DNA of 64,000 nucleotides from Methylotenera sp. Its GTDB lineage: Bacteria > Pseudomonadota > Gammaproteobacteria > Burkholderiales > Methylophilaceae. The notes beneath the pieces were generated by a model. That model worked only from the letters and a program-made list of their open reading frames with translations, had not been told where the DNA came from and ran no database searches. The translations under genes were made by a program, and so were the position numbers. The DNA lies in NCBI RefSeq assembly GCF_029945705.1, contig NZ_JAQSDC010000058.1, positions 1 through 64,000 of the forward strand, given 5' to 3'. Below, in pieces: positions 36,197 through 47,925 of this stretch. Within the stretch, counting starts at the first letter, position 1; every line of letters begins with the position of its first letter.

Positions 36197-36249
36197 CCGC
36201 GAATCGTGCGTACACTTACCATCATTTCGCGGCTGAAAGCCGCTCCTAC
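36180..36249. repeat. REP-like inverted repeat overlapping the bioC stop
   Basis: Two 24-bp arms, 36180-36203 and 36226-36249, are inverted copies differing at one position (core GTAGGAGCGGCTTT...GCCGCGAA). A 22-bp loop separates them. The arm motif GTAGGAGCG recurs at 47863-47925 and resembles REP sequences known from pseudomonads and other proteobacteria. It contains the bioC stop and lies 16 bp before bioD. Confidence 0.85.
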
Positions 36250-36264
36250 AAAAACAATATCACC

Positions 36265-36909
36265 ATGAAAAGTTACTTTGTCATTGGTACGGATACCAAC
36301 GTAGGTAAAACTTATGTGGCAAGTGCTTTAGTGAAACACTTTGTGGCGCAGGGTCTAAAAACGGTTGGTATGAAGCCTGTTGCTTCTGGGTGTGAGTTGA
36401 ACGATAAAAACGAGCTTATTAACGAAGATGTCACTGCTTTAATTTCAGCGAGCAATATTAATGCTGAGTTAAATTTAGTGAATCCCTATCGTTTTTCACC
36501 TGCTATCGCACCGCATATTGCCGCCGAACAGGCAGGTGTTGAAATTGACCTAGCAGTGATAGCCCGAGCTTATGAGAAGTTAAAAGACTTAGCCGAAGTT
36601 GTGATTATTGAAGGCGCGGGTGGCTTTTGCGTACCTTTAAACAAGACAGAAACCTTGGCGGACTTAGCTGTACAACTCAATATCCCAATGATTTTAGTGG
36701 TGGGCATGCGGTTGGGATGCATTAACCATGCACTATTAACAGTAGAAGCTATTCAAGCGCGTGGTTTGAAATTAGCAGGTTGGGTTGCGAACGAGATAGA
36801 ACCTAACTTTTCGATGTTTGAAGAGAATTTAGTTAGCTTACAGCAACGTATTACGGCGCCATGTTTGAGTGTTGTGAAGTGGGAAAGTAGCGCGCAATTT
36901 AAGTTTTGA
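36265..36909 (+). CDS. bioD: Dethiobiotin synthetase
   Basis: A 214-residue ATP-dependent carboxylase closing the ureido ring of dethiobiotin. The P-loop is GTDTNVGKTYVASAL; the substrate site KPVASGCE and the block EGAGGFCVPL are conserved. Last gene of the operon; the REP hairpin sits in the gap to bioC and may uncouple expression. bioA is not adjacent. Confidence 0.95.
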   Translation: MKSYFVIGTDTNVGKTYVASALVKHFVAQGLKTVGMKPVASGCELNDKNELINEDVTALISASNINAELNLVNPYRFSPAIAPHIAAEQAGVEIDLAVIARAYEKLKDLAEVVIIEGAGGFCVPLNKTETLADLAVQLNIPMILVVGMRLGCINHALLTVEAIQARGLKLAGWVANEIEPNFSMFEENLVSLQQRITAPCLSVVKWESSAQFKF

Positions 36910-36979
36910 AAGCGCAAAAAGCATTTGAGAAATCTCGTGTCTTTGCAAACCTAACCAAGAGTAGCTTCCGTCATTATTC

Positions 36980-37354
36980 GTCATTCCGACGTAGGTCGGA
37001 ATCTAGTGACTTCGAATTTTAGGTTGTAGCATATTGGTGGCTTGTCGCTTTCGCGCGACTGACGAGATTCTTTCTTTTGCTTAGCCAAAAGAAAGAAACC
37101 AAAGAAAAAGCTACCCCCTCCCGCTTGTTTCCTGAGTTGTTTAGCCTTAATGGGCATCAAGCAGAAACTCGCTCCGCTCAAACAGACGCTTGACGAAATC
37201 CCCCATTAAACCTAAACAACTCAGGCGCGGTAGCAGGGGATTGGGTGGTTGATACGTAATTTGGTAGGGTGGGCAAAGTTTTTATTGCCCACGCGGTTAC
37301 AGATTTTGATAATTAAGATACGTGGGCAAACAAGTTGCCCACCCTACTTGGCTA
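36980..37354 (+). repeat. Composite dispersed repeat, copy A (about 375 bp)
   Basis: Shares order and near-identical blocks with 45881-46250. From left to right: a dRS3-like palindrome (ATTCCGAC/GTCGGAAT, 36983-37002), a 12-bp perfect hairpin TTCTTTCTTTTG/CAAAAGAAAGAA (37068-37097), 24-bp arms 37131-37154 and 37202-37225 pairing at 22 positions, and a GTAGGGTGGGCAA...TTGCCCACCCTAC inverted unit (37264-37347). The open frames in it are repeat-derived and not credible genes. It ends in TTGGCTA, which supplies the stop codon of the orphan gene on the minus strand. The 440 bases between bioD and that gene hold little else. Confidence 0.85.
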
Positions 37355-37939
37355 AAACCCCTTTTGTATTTGCCTCATTGCTTTATTATGTGCTTCGGCA
37401 CACACTTTTCCATCAATCGATTGTGACTCTTGCAAAAGTTGAAGGTTAGAATAGTCCATTGTAATACTGCTGAATGTAATTTCAAAAGCTAACTCCATGT
37501 TCTTAAATAACCATGAATAGCGTGACATACCACCAATTTCCAAGGATTTCGAGGGGTCACCATACTTGGTTTTTAACTGGTCATTAAATTGTTCAAAATT
37601 TCCTGATAATTCATAGGTTAATTCCATGAGAACACCATTTAAGAACCATACTTTTGTTGCGGTCACACCTTGAATGTTAACACCATTGAGAAAGTAGCCT
37701 TCAACATAAGGGTTTAAAGTGTCGCCACATATTCTTCGGTTTCCACTATTAGTAATTGTACCACCTTCTTTTTTTAAGATAATTAAGGCTTCTTCTATCG
37801 TTGTTTTACCAAATACGAGACCTAATGGTGTTGGGTCATCTGCTTTTTCTGCTGTTTTTTTATTTCCGGCAGTTGCTATTGCTGAGAGTGATAAAGCCAA
37901 GCATAAAATAATGGCTTTCGTATATGTTTTTTTTAGCAT
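37352..37939 (-). CDS. Hypothetical periplasmic protein beside repeats
   Basis: A 195-residue protein with a clear signal peptide (about 1-24, ending AIATA). The mature part contains GLVFGKTTIEEALIILKKEGG and, later, FNDQLKTKYGDPSKS, a layout seen in small periplasmic proteins that compare a helix with a BamE-like beta sheet; two Cys (in RRICG and GKVCAE) may form a disulfide. No enzyme motif. It is flanked by the composite repeat at its 3' end and by another repeat at 37996-38076 on its 5' side, and its TAG stop lies in the repeat edge. A good Shine-Dalgarno (AAAAGGAAA) precedes the ATG. Likely real but uncharacterised. Confidence 0.65.
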   Translation of the reverse strand: MLKKTYTKAIILCLALSLSAIATAGNKKTAEKADDPTPLGLVFGKTTIEEALIILKKEGGTITNSGNRRICGDTLNPYVEGYFLNGVNIQGVTATKVWFLNGVLMELTYELSGNFEQFNDQLKTKYGDPSKSLEIGGMSRYSWLFKNMELAFEITFSSITMDYSNLQLLQESQSIDGKVCAEAHNKAMRQIQKGF

Positions 37940-37995
37940 TTTATTTCCTTTTTATGACACATGTTAAATTTACAACCTCAATGCACAATAGCCAA

Positions 37996-38076
37996 GTAGC
38001 GTGGGCAGATTTCTGCCCACGCGGATACTGGGGTTTCCGAAGTTGTAACGCGTGGGCAACGAATTGCCCACCCTAC
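37996..38076. repeat. GTAGGGTGGGC-type double-hairpin repeat
   Basis: Left unit: a perfect 10-bp stem CGTGGGCAGA/TCTGCCCACG at 38000-38021. Right unit: GTGGGCAA/TTGCCCAC followed by CCTAC. Outer ends GTAGCGTGGG and CCCACCCTAC make the whole element an inverted repeat of the same family as the terminal part of the two composite repeats (37264-37347 and 46160-46243). It lies between the orphan gene and the M48 peptidase gene. Confidence 0.8.
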
Positions 38077-38111
38077 TTTGCTAGTAGGCTGACTTAACTC
38101 AATGCGCTTAA

Positions 38112-39686
38112 TCATTGAGCCAACTCCGCCGCTTCAACCACTACTTTATATAGCTGCAGTTCTTGTTGAGTTGTAATGCGCACGCCATTTACAGCTACTT
38201 GCCCACGCTTGTTCGAAGCAATTCCACCACTAACCAACATAGGCTGACTTTGGGCAATGGCGCGACCAGTTTTTGCATCGTATTGAACCACTCTCACTTG
38301 TACGTGGTTAACGGCGAGTGGTGTTGGGTTGGCGACTACGGCGAATAGATTCCCGTAGTTATCCGCTTGCGCTGCTGCTTGTAGATATTTTGCAGGGTGT
38401 TGCGGTAAATCTAAACGTACATATTCTGCACTAGATTGTTTGCCAATTTCAGAGTTAGAGTCTGCTGCAACCGCATAGTTTTTAAGTGCGCCTTGCATAT
38501 CGCCGCGCTCTTCTGCCATTTTACCTAGCAGAAAGTGGCTAGGCGCTGTGGGTAATAAGGTATTGCTTTTTGCGAGATATTGTTCAGCCTCAGCTTTGCG
38601 TCCCAAGTCGAACAAGGCAATGCCGCCTTGCACATGCGGTTTAAAGTAGTCGGGCTGCATTTGAATAGCTTTGTTGTAGTAAGTTAAGGCTTCGGCAGGT
38701 TTCTTTTGGGATAAGGCAATGTCACCAAGCAACTCTTGAAAGCGTGCTTCACGAGGCTCGCCAGCAATTGCCTGCTTAGCCATTGTAGTGGCTTTTACTG
38801 TATCTTTTGCAGCGAGCGCTTTTACACCTTCATCATAAGCTTTATAAGCTGCTTGCGTTGACTTTAACTTGTTTACTTTTTGCGCGTAGATTTCTCTACC
38901 CCAATCGCCGCCAGCACCAATTCTTGCCAGTGTGGCTTTGTTGTCATTCACGCGAATTTCTGATGGCGGATGGCTGGCAAATAAACCATCAATAAAGCTA
39001 CTTTTACGGTCAGCGCTTAATCGCACAAACGTTTCTTGCAATGTGACTGCTGCGGTAGGGTCGTAGCCCGCTCTTTTCATATACTCCATGCCGTATAAAT
39101 CCGCCTCACTTTCGGCATCGCGTCCGTACTTACTGGTGGCAAGTTGCGCGCCAACTTGAGCGCCACCTACAATTAAATTCGCATAATCAGTATTTTGCGC
39201 GCCTATGCCAACGGCAATCATCGCACCTTGCATGAAAATGCCGCGCTCCATACTTTTTGCACCGTGACGTGCAGCGGCATGCACCATTTCATGCCCCATC
39301 ACAGCGGCGAGTTCGGCCTCGCTATTTAACTCATAAAGCAAGCCACGATTAAACGCGATTTTGCCACCAGGCATCGCCCAAGCATTGGGTACGGAATCAT
39401 TTAACACTGTGTATTCATAAGGCAGCTTTCGGTCGGAAACGGCAGCAAGCTTATTGCCTACGCTTTGCACATAAGCAGTCAGTTCAGGGTCTATGATGTA
39501 ATCGCCGCCTTGAGATTGTCTTGCAGGGCCGTAGTTTTGCGCGCCCATTGAGATTTCTTGCGATTCTGAAACTAGTTGAAACTCTTTTTTATGCGTTACT
39601 GGGTTAGTGCCGCAGGCAGTGACGAGCAAGCTGATTGCTGCTACTAACATTAGTCTTAAGCATTTAGAGCGTGACTGTTTCAACAT
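38112..39686 (-). CDS. M48 family metallopeptidase lipoprotein with TPR repeats (BepA-like)
   Basis: A 524-residue lipoprotein (lipobox VTAC, Cys25). The M48 domain (about 40-270) has the zinc motif HEMVH at 132-136 and the third ligand in ESEADLYGMEYM. TPR-like helical repeats follow (about 290-420), then a C-terminal domain (about 430-524) that could be protein-interacting. BepA/YfgC of E. coli, which degrades or rescues stalled LptD, has the same M48-TPR architecture; the LptD gene is 11 kb away. The length exceeds BepA (487) owing to the extra C-terminal domain. Confidence 0.86.
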   Translation of the reverse strand: MLKQSRSKCLRLMLVAAISLLVTACGTNPVTHKKEFQLVSESQEISMGAQNYGPARQSQGGDYIIDPELTAYVQSVGNKLAAVSDRKLPYEYTVLNDSVPNAWAMPGGKIAFNRGLLYELNSEAELAAVMGHEMVHAAARHGAKSMERGIFMQGAMIAVGIGAQNTDYANLIVGGAQVGAQLATSKYGRDAESEADLYGMEYMKRAGYDPTAAVTLQETFVRLSADRKSSFIDGLFASHPPSEIRVNDNKATLARIGAGGDWGREIYAQKVNKLKSTQAAYKAYDEGVKALAAKDTVKATTMAKQAIAGEPREARFQELLGDIALSQKKPAEALTYYNKAIQMQPDYFKPHVQGGIALFDLGRKAEAEQYLAKSNTLLPTAPSHFLLGKMAEERGDMQGALKNYAVAADSNSEIGKQSSAEYVRLDLPQHPAKYLQAAAQADNYGNLFAVVANPTPLAVNHVQVRVVQYDAKTGRAIAQSQPMLVSGGIASNKRGQVAVNGVRITTQQELQLYKVVVEAAELAQ

Positions 39687-39785
39687 GAGAGTTCCCTTGA
39701 GATGATGACTTTTAACACTATTCGAAGCAAAGCGTAAAAATGTAAGTGCGTTAATAGTGCTTATCAGGCGGTTGGTAAAATATGA

Positions 39786-40439
39786 TTAAGCTGAAACCGT
39801 GCTATATAGTTGCTTAGCAGCAATATAATTCAATACGTTTTCTGGCATTAAATAACGCGCAGAATGCTTGAGTTGTAAGGCTTGGCGTATGGCCGTAGAA
39901 GATATTTCCAGTGGGGTAATCGCTTGCATCGTGATTAGGCCAGCGCTAGTATCATGCAAATCGTCCGCATGTTCTGTGTAATGATTGTGCAAGAAAGTTT
40001 CTAACTCTTTGGTTAACACATCTTTATTGGTAGGCGCAGGTCTCTGCACCAAGGCAATGTGGCATAGTTTGATAATCTCTTGCCAGCGATGCCATGTATT
40101 AAACTTGGTAAAAGCATCGCTACCCATGATTAATATCAAGCTTACATCATTGCCAAGTTCACTGCGCAAGCTTTCTAAAGTGTATATTGTGTATGAGGCG
40201 CCAAGTCTACTTAACTCTCGACCATCAAATTGAAATTGTGGGTTATCAGCAATGGCCAATTGCACCATGGCGGTGCGGTGTTCTGCAGAAACTAGCGGTA
40301 GTGGTTTGTGAGGGGGATTGGCTGATGGTATGAATTTTACGGTGTTCAAACTTAGTAATTCAGCCAGCTCTTGCGCCATACGCAAATGACCGAAATGAAT
40401 GGGGTTAAACGTGCCCCCCAACAAGCCTATCGTTTGCAC
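39786..40439 (-). CDS. nadD: Nicotinate-nucleotide adenylyltransferase
   Basis: A 217-residue NadD adenylating nicotinate mononucleotide in NAD synthesis. The nucleotidyltransferase motifs GGTFNPIHFGHLRMAQE (HxGH) and ISSTAIR are intact. It is 11 nt downstream of proA. In many betaproteobacteria rsfS and rlmH follow nadD; here a repeat-bordered M48 gene follows instead. Confidence 0.95.
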   Translation of the reverse strand: MQTIGLLGGTFNPIHFGHLRMAQELAELLSLNTVKFIPSANPPHKPLPLVSAEHRTAMVQLAIADNPQFQFDGRELSRLGASYTIYTLESLRSELGNDVSLILIMGSDAFTKFNTWHRWQEIIKLCHIALVQRPAPTNKDVLTKELETFLHNHYTEHADDLHDTSAGLITMQAITPLEISSTAIRQALQLKHSARYLMPENVLNYIAAKQLYSTVSA

Positions 40440-40450
40440 TTTTAGACCTT

Positions 40451-41707
40451 TTAAGCTCTTACGTGACCGTCGCCAAACACCACATACTTAAGCGAGGTTA
40501 AGCCATCTAAACCAACAGGGCCACGTGCGTGTAGTTTGTCTGTGGATATGCCAATTTCAGCACCCAAGCCATATTCAAAACCATCTGCAAAGCGAGTGGA
40601 TGCGTTCACCATCACGCTGCTAGAATCTACTTCACGCAGGAATCGACGTGCTTTGGTGTAGTTTTCCGTCACAATCACTTCGGTATGTTGGCTTGAATGC
40701 TGGTTAATGTGTGCAATCGCTTCATCTAAACCGTCGACCACTTTACAAGAGATAATGGCTGCTAAATATTCAGTGTAATAGTCTTCTTCTGTCGCTGCTA
40801 TTGCTTTATTAACAAGAGCACAAGTTTCCGCACAACCTCGAATTTCAACACCGTGTGAAGTCAACATATCAGCCAGTTTTGGCAACATTTCTTTAGCCAC
40901 AGAGCGCGCAACTAATAGTGATTCAGCCGTGTTACAAGTGCCTAAACGTTGCGTTTTGCTGTTTTCAAGAATGCGTAGCGCTTTATCAAAATCGGCATCA
41001 TCATCCACATACACATGGCAATTACCATCTAAATGCTTAATCACTGGAATACGCGCATCGTTAGAAATTCGCTCAATTAGACCTTTGCCACCACGAGGCA
41101 CAATCACATCTACATATTGCTTCATGGTGATCAATTCGCCTACGGCAGCGCGGTCAGTTGTTTTCACTACTTGCACGGCAGACGTTGGCAAGCCAGCCGC
41201 AGCCAAGCCTTCATGTACCAGTTTTGCCAAAGCTTGGTTACAATGAATCGCTTCAGAGCCACCACGTAAAATTGCTGCATTGCCAGATTTAATGCAAAGC
41301 CCAGCAGCATCCACAGTTACATTGGGGCGGGCTTCGTAAATAATACCAATCACGCCAAGGGGCACGCGCATTTTGCCAATTTGTATTCCACTCGGGCGAT
41401 ATTTAAAGTCGGTCATTTCGCCGATTGGATCTGCCAAGCTGGCGATTTGGTTTAGGCCTTCCACCATGGTATTGATCGATTTCTCAGTGATGGCAAGCCT
41501 ATCCAACATGGCGTCATCAAGACCAGCAGCACGTGCTGCATCTAAATCTAGCTTGTTCGCAGCGAGCAGGGCTGTTTTTTCACGCAAAATTGCCTTGGCA
41601 ATATGCGTAAGGGCTAGATTTTTAACATTGGTATCGGCACTCGCCATTAAACGAGAGGCTTTGCGGGCTTCAACACCCATGTTTTGCATGTAATTTTTAA
41701 TGTCCAT
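40451..41707 (-). CDS. proA: Glutamate-5-semialdehyde dehydrogenase
   Basis: A 418-residue gamma-glutamyl phosphate reductase of proline biosynthesis. The catalytic Cys lies in [12 protein letters not shown]; the NADP-binding and substrate blocks [28 protein letters not shown] and the C-terminal [16 protein letters not shown] are typical. Member of the leuS-lptE-holA-proA-nadD cluster. Confidence 0.96.
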   Translation of the reverse strand: MDIKNYMQNMGVEARKASRLMASADTNVKNLALTHIAKAILREKTALLAANKLDLDAARAAGLDDAMLDRLAITEKSINTMVEGLNQIASLADPIGEMTDFKYRPSGIQIGKMRVPLGVIGIIYEARPNVTVDAAGLCIKSGNAAILRGGSEAIHCNQALAKLVHEGLAAAGLPTSAVQVVKTTDRAAVGELITMKQYVDVIVPRGGKGLIERISNDARIPVIKHLDGNCHVYVDDDADFDKALRILENSKTQRLGTCNTAESLLVARSVAKEMLPKLADMLTSHGVEIRGCAETCALVNKAIAATEEDYYTEYLAAIISCKVVDGLDEAIAHINQHSSQHTEVIVTENYTKARRFLREVDSSSVMVNASTRFADGFEYGLGAEIGISTDKLHARGPVGLDGLTSLKYVVFGDGHVRA

Positions 41708-41739
41708 AAGCGATTATACTTTTTTATTGTGATGATGTA

Positions 41740-42753
41740 CTAACGTGAGCGCACGCGCGCTAGCCCAAAACAAAGTCGTGAAATTTCCAGCCAAGCATCA
41801 CCCAGCATCACACCTTTGGCAGTTTTATCAATATCGGCCAGTTTTTGCAAAGCAGCTTCCAGTTGCTTCAGGTTTAATCTAGCCAAGGCGCGTTTCACTA
41901 AAGCTTGCTTATCGCCATAAATACGGGCGTTGGTCATGGCGTTCATGATATTTTCACCACGCATTTCGGCTTGCTTGATGCGTACTAGAGGACGCAGCAC
42001 CCACATGAGTGGACTCATCACAGCAACGGCATTTTCGCCTTCGTCTTGTAGACCTTGCAGTATGCGCACAGTTCTTGCCGCGTCACCTGCTAACACCGCT
42101 TCACCTAATTGAAATGCATCGTATCGCGAAACGTTTAGCACAGCCTCGCGCACAGTCGCATCGCTTAATTCGCCTTGCGGATATAGCAAGCCTAGCTTTT
42201 GCACTTCTTGATTAGCGGCTAGCAAATTACCTTCTACCTGATGCGCTAAAAACTCTAAGGTTTGCTGGCTGGTGTGCTGACCTTGCAATGCCAGCCTGTT
42301 GGCAATCCATTTTGGCAGGTTCGCCGCGTCAACTTCGTTTAAAGAGAGGGTGACCGCGTTTTTCTCTAGTGCGCTATACCATGCACTATTAGCAGCATCG
42401 CGCTCTAATTTTGGCAGAATAATCACCACGCAAGTGTCGGGAATCGCTTTGTTGGCTAAAGCTTGTATTGCTTTGCCGCCATCCACACCAGGTTTGCCAG
42501 AAGGGATATTGATTTCTAATAAACGCTGACTAGCAAACAGTGAGATGGATTGCCCATAAGATTGAATTTGCTCCCACTTAAAATAGCGCTCAACCGTTAA
42601 ACTGGTCCGCTCATCATAACCTTGCGCGCGGGCGGCGGCTCTAATCGCATCTAGGCTTTCACGTTGCGCAAGTGGCTCATCGCCCACTAAAATGTAAAGC
42701 GGCTTTAAGCTTTGTGCGAGGTGTTTTTCTAAGTGCGCTAATGCTAATTGCAT
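41740..42753 (-). CDS. holA: DNA polymerase III delta subunit
   Basis: A 337-residue HolA, the clamp-loader subunit that opens the beta clamp. The N-terminal HLAQSLKPLYILVGDEPLAQRES block and the AAA-like collar region (about 215-330; NVSRYDAFQLGEAVLAGDAARTVRILQGLQDEGENAVAV) identify it. No Walker motif is expected in delta. Starts 9 nt after lptE, continuing the cluster. Confidence 0.93.
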   Translation of the reverse strand: MQLALAHLEKHLAQSLKPLYILVGDEPLAQRESLDAIRAAARAQGYDERTSLTVERYFKWEQIQSYGQSISLFASQRLLEINIPSGKPGVDGGKAIQALANKAIPDTCVVIILPKLERDAANSAWYSALEKNAVTLSLNEVDAANLPKWIANRLALQGQHTSQQTLEFLAHQVEGNLLAANQEVQKLGLLYPQGELSDATVREAVLNVSRYDAFQLGEAVLAGDAARTVRILQGLQDEGENAVAVMSPLMWVLRPLVRIKQAEMRGENIMNAMTNARIYGDKQALVKRALARLNLKQLEAALQKLADIDKTAKGVMLGDAWLEISRLCFGLARVRSR

Positions 42754-42762
42754 GTGAAGTTT

Positions 42763-43260
42763 TTATTTGGCGGTTGGCCTAATGGCCGTTAATCGACGCA
42801 ACATTTCGCGCACTGCATCATTGTGCATATCAAGATTCAGCCTAGCTTCTTCTTCAGCTTTACCAAGCAAGGCACTATCGTTATATGAATAGTTGCGGCG
42901 CGTTTGCACGGTTTGTGGCTGGCTCCAAGTTGGGCTAGCTGGCGCACGCGTTCTAAAGCTGGCGCGATAGTTTAGTTCGTATTCGCGCACTACACCCGTT
43001 CCACTCAAGGATAGAATCCGTTTTTCGTTGGTTTCACTCAATAATTCAAGTAGCAGATCGGCTTCCTCTGCGCTACCCACCACTTGAATACCGTTAGTCT
43101 TTAGAGATTTTTTCAAATCCTTTGAAATGCTCAAAGGCGCACCTTGAATATACAATTTCTTGAAAGATAAATCGGCCACGCCACGCAGCTGGTAGCCACA
43201 GGCAGAAAGTGCTAGCGCAAATAAAAATACAACACTGAAACGGCGTACGATGCTTTGCAT
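42763..43260 (-). CDS. lptE: LPS-assembly lipoprotein LptE
   Basis: A 165-residue lipoprotein (lipobox LSAC, Cys21) starting CGYQLRG after processing, the standard LptE beginning. It plugs the LptD barrel in the outer membrane and helps LPS reach the surface. The gene begins 3 nt after the leuS stop, as in most proteobacteria, and LptD is encoded elsewhere in this window. Confidence 0.93.
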   Translation of the reverse strand: MQSIVRRFSVVFLFALALSACGYQLRGVADLSFKKLYIQGAPLSISKDLKKSLKTNGIQVVGSAEEADLLLELLSETNEKRILSLSGTGVVREYELNYRASFRTRAPASPTWSQPQTVQTRRNYSYNDSALLGKAEEEARLNLDMHNDAVREMLRRLTAIRPTAK

Positions 43261-43263
43261 AAC

Positions 43264-45880
<2,617 letters not shown>

Positions 45881-46250
45881 GTCATTCTCGCGCACGCGGG
45901 AATCCATTTTGAATTTTGGGTTTATGAGTATTGGAGGCTTGTCGCTTTCGCGCGACTTGCGAGTTTCTTTCTTTTGCTTAGCCAAAAGAAAGAAACCAAA
46001 GAAAAGGCTACCCCCTTCCGCTTGTTTCCTGAGTTGTTTAGTCTTAATGGGCGTCAAGCGGAAACTCGCTTCGCTCAGACAGCCGCCAGACGAAATCCCC
46101 CATTAAGCCTAAACAACTCAGGCGCGGCAGCAGGGGATTGGGTGGTTGATGCGAGATTTTGTAGGGTGGGCAAAGTTTTTATTGCCCACGCGGTACAGAT
46201 TTAGGTAATTGAGATACGTGGGCAAACAAGTTGCCCACCCTACTTGGCTA
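45881..46250 (+). repeat. Composite dispersed repeat, copy B (about 370 bp)
   Basis: Second copy of the composite element at 36980-37354, same orientation. In order: a dRS3-like palindrome (GTCATTCTCGCG...CGCGGGAATC), the hairpin TTCTTTCTTTTG/CAAAAGAAAGAA (45965-45994), the arms CCTGAGTTGTTTAG.../...CTAAACAACTCAGG, and the GTAGGGTGGGCAA inverted unit ending at 46243. The shared sequence stops at TTGGCTA, whose complement TAG terminates the orphan gene 46248-46703. Open frames on both strands are repeat-derived. Confidence 0.85.
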
Positions 46251-46703
46251 CACAGGCTTATATGAGCCGTGTATTAGAAGTTCCAGAAATTGCATTTGTG
46301 TACATGAGTGTTCACCTTGCTTAGTAAAAGAGTTGTCGGATGCAGCATACTCTGTGTAAGCTACACCTCCTTGATACATTTCTTTTTTTTCAGCATCCCA
46401 ACCCATAGGGTTAGCTAAGTTAACTTGCACAGTTCTACTTCCGTCTCTCGAGTGAATGGAGTCACCATTTTTAAACGCTAAAATGGCACCCTGTGTCCAG
46501 ACTAGATATGATTTCTTATCCTTTTTTCGCTCTTCGTATTTTATATCCAGTGCGGCTCGAAAGGCATACGGAACTTTGAAAGCCCAAAAGTCATTGTTAA
46601 GTGAGTTTTCGCCATTTTGATGAGTTATTTTGGGTACAATTAAATCTGTTTTTCTTTTGGCTTTAACTGCCCACATAGATTTCAAATGTTCCAGCTCGTC
46701 CAT
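46248..46703 (-). CDS. Orphan hypothetical protein
   Basis: A 151-residue soluble protein without signal peptide or membrane helix. It starts MDELEHLKSMWAVKAKRK and contains a central KKSYLVWTQGAILAFKNGD beta-like block. A recognisable family is lacking. The C-terminus ends directly at composite repeat copy B, which provides the stop codon, so the original gene may have been longer. It lies 21 nt after the SWIM-domain gene and probably shares its transcript. Shine-Dalgarno AGGAG precedes the ATG. Confidence 0.6.
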   Translation of the reverse strand: MDELEHLKSMWAVKAKRKTDLIVPKITHQNGENSLNNDFWAFKVPYAFRAALDIKYEERKKDKKSYLVWTQGAILAFKNGDSIHSRDGSRTVQVNLANPMGWDAEKKEMYQGGVAYTEYAASDNSFTKQGEHSCTQMQFLELLIHGSYKPV

Positions 46704-46724
46704 AAAACTCCTGAATTGCTCTGA

Positions 46725-47060
46725 TTAGGCTCGCATTGCTTTTGCGAGCGCTTTTTTTGTAGAAGATAGCTCATTCTTTACCTTTTCAACTTCAGCCTCA
46801 AGATGGCGCATTTTCAGCAAAATCTTTTCAATATCTGTTCCAAATAGCCAAGACTGTACGATTTTTACATCAGCTCCATTGGAGCTAACTATATTTTCTT
46901 GATTACCATCAAGAATAGAAAGGCGATGCTTACACGTCATTCCATTCTCACCAGCAGGGCAGGAGCAGTATGCGGATAGTCCACTTTTTGAGCTTCTGAG
47001 AAATTTTACCTCATAGGGTTCTATACCTGAACCCTGAACTTTAAAAGTTACTCCTTCCAA
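46725..47060 (-). CDS. Small SWIM zinc-finger protein
   Basis: A 111-residue protein. Residues 32-45 hold the SWIM signature: Cys32-x-Cys34 ... Cys43-x-His45 in YCSCPAGENGMTCKHRLS. SWIM domains bind zinc and mediate DNA or protein contacts. A coiled coil (about 78-108, LLKMRHLEAEVEKVKNELSSTKKALAKAM) follows, probably for oligomerisation. Larger SWIM proteins are often linked to helicases or recombination; none is nearby. A Shine-Dalgarno GGAG is 5-8 nt upstream. The following orphan gene makes a two-gene unit between leuS and adk. Confidence 0.65.
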   Translation of the reverse strand: MEGVTFKVQGSGIEPYEVKFLRSSKSGLSAYCSCPAGENGMTCKHRLSILDGNQENIVSSNGADVKIVQSWLFGTDIEKILLKMRHLEAEVEKVKNELSSTKKALAKAMRA

Positions 47061-47114
47061 TTCAGAACTCCTTTAACAGTCAGTTTTGACCACAAACGAA
47101 ATATAAAATTTAGC

Positions 47115-47807
<693 letters not shown>

Positions 47808-47862
47808 TTAAATTATAACAGCACTCTACTTAGCTAAGATTCGGAGGCTGTCAAAATTTTAT

Positions 47863-47925
47863 TGTAGGAGCGACGCCCCGTCGCGATTTGCATCGTTGCA
47901 TTCGCGATGGTACGTCGCTCCTACA
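47863..47925. repeat. REP-like inverted repeat overlapping the rsmA stop
   Basis: Arms 47863-47886 (TGTAGGAGCGACG...GTCGCGA) and 47902-47925 are inverted copies with a 15-bp loop, sharing the TGTAGGAGCG core with the repeat at 36180-36249. The CTA that encodes the rsmA stop (TAG) is at 47921-47923, inside the right arm. Confidence 0.85.

Noticed and set aside
36981-37181. 63-66 residue open frames with LAKQKKE-type sequences in both composite repeats
   Set aside because: They come from the hairpin DNA (TTCTTTCTTTTG), occur on both strands and lack ribosome-binding sites; they are repeat sequence, not genes.
47871-47885. GCGAC-N5-GTCGC in the rsmA 3' repeat as a RegA site
   Set aside because: It is simply part of the hairpin arm of a REP-like repeat located at a gene end, not in a promoter.
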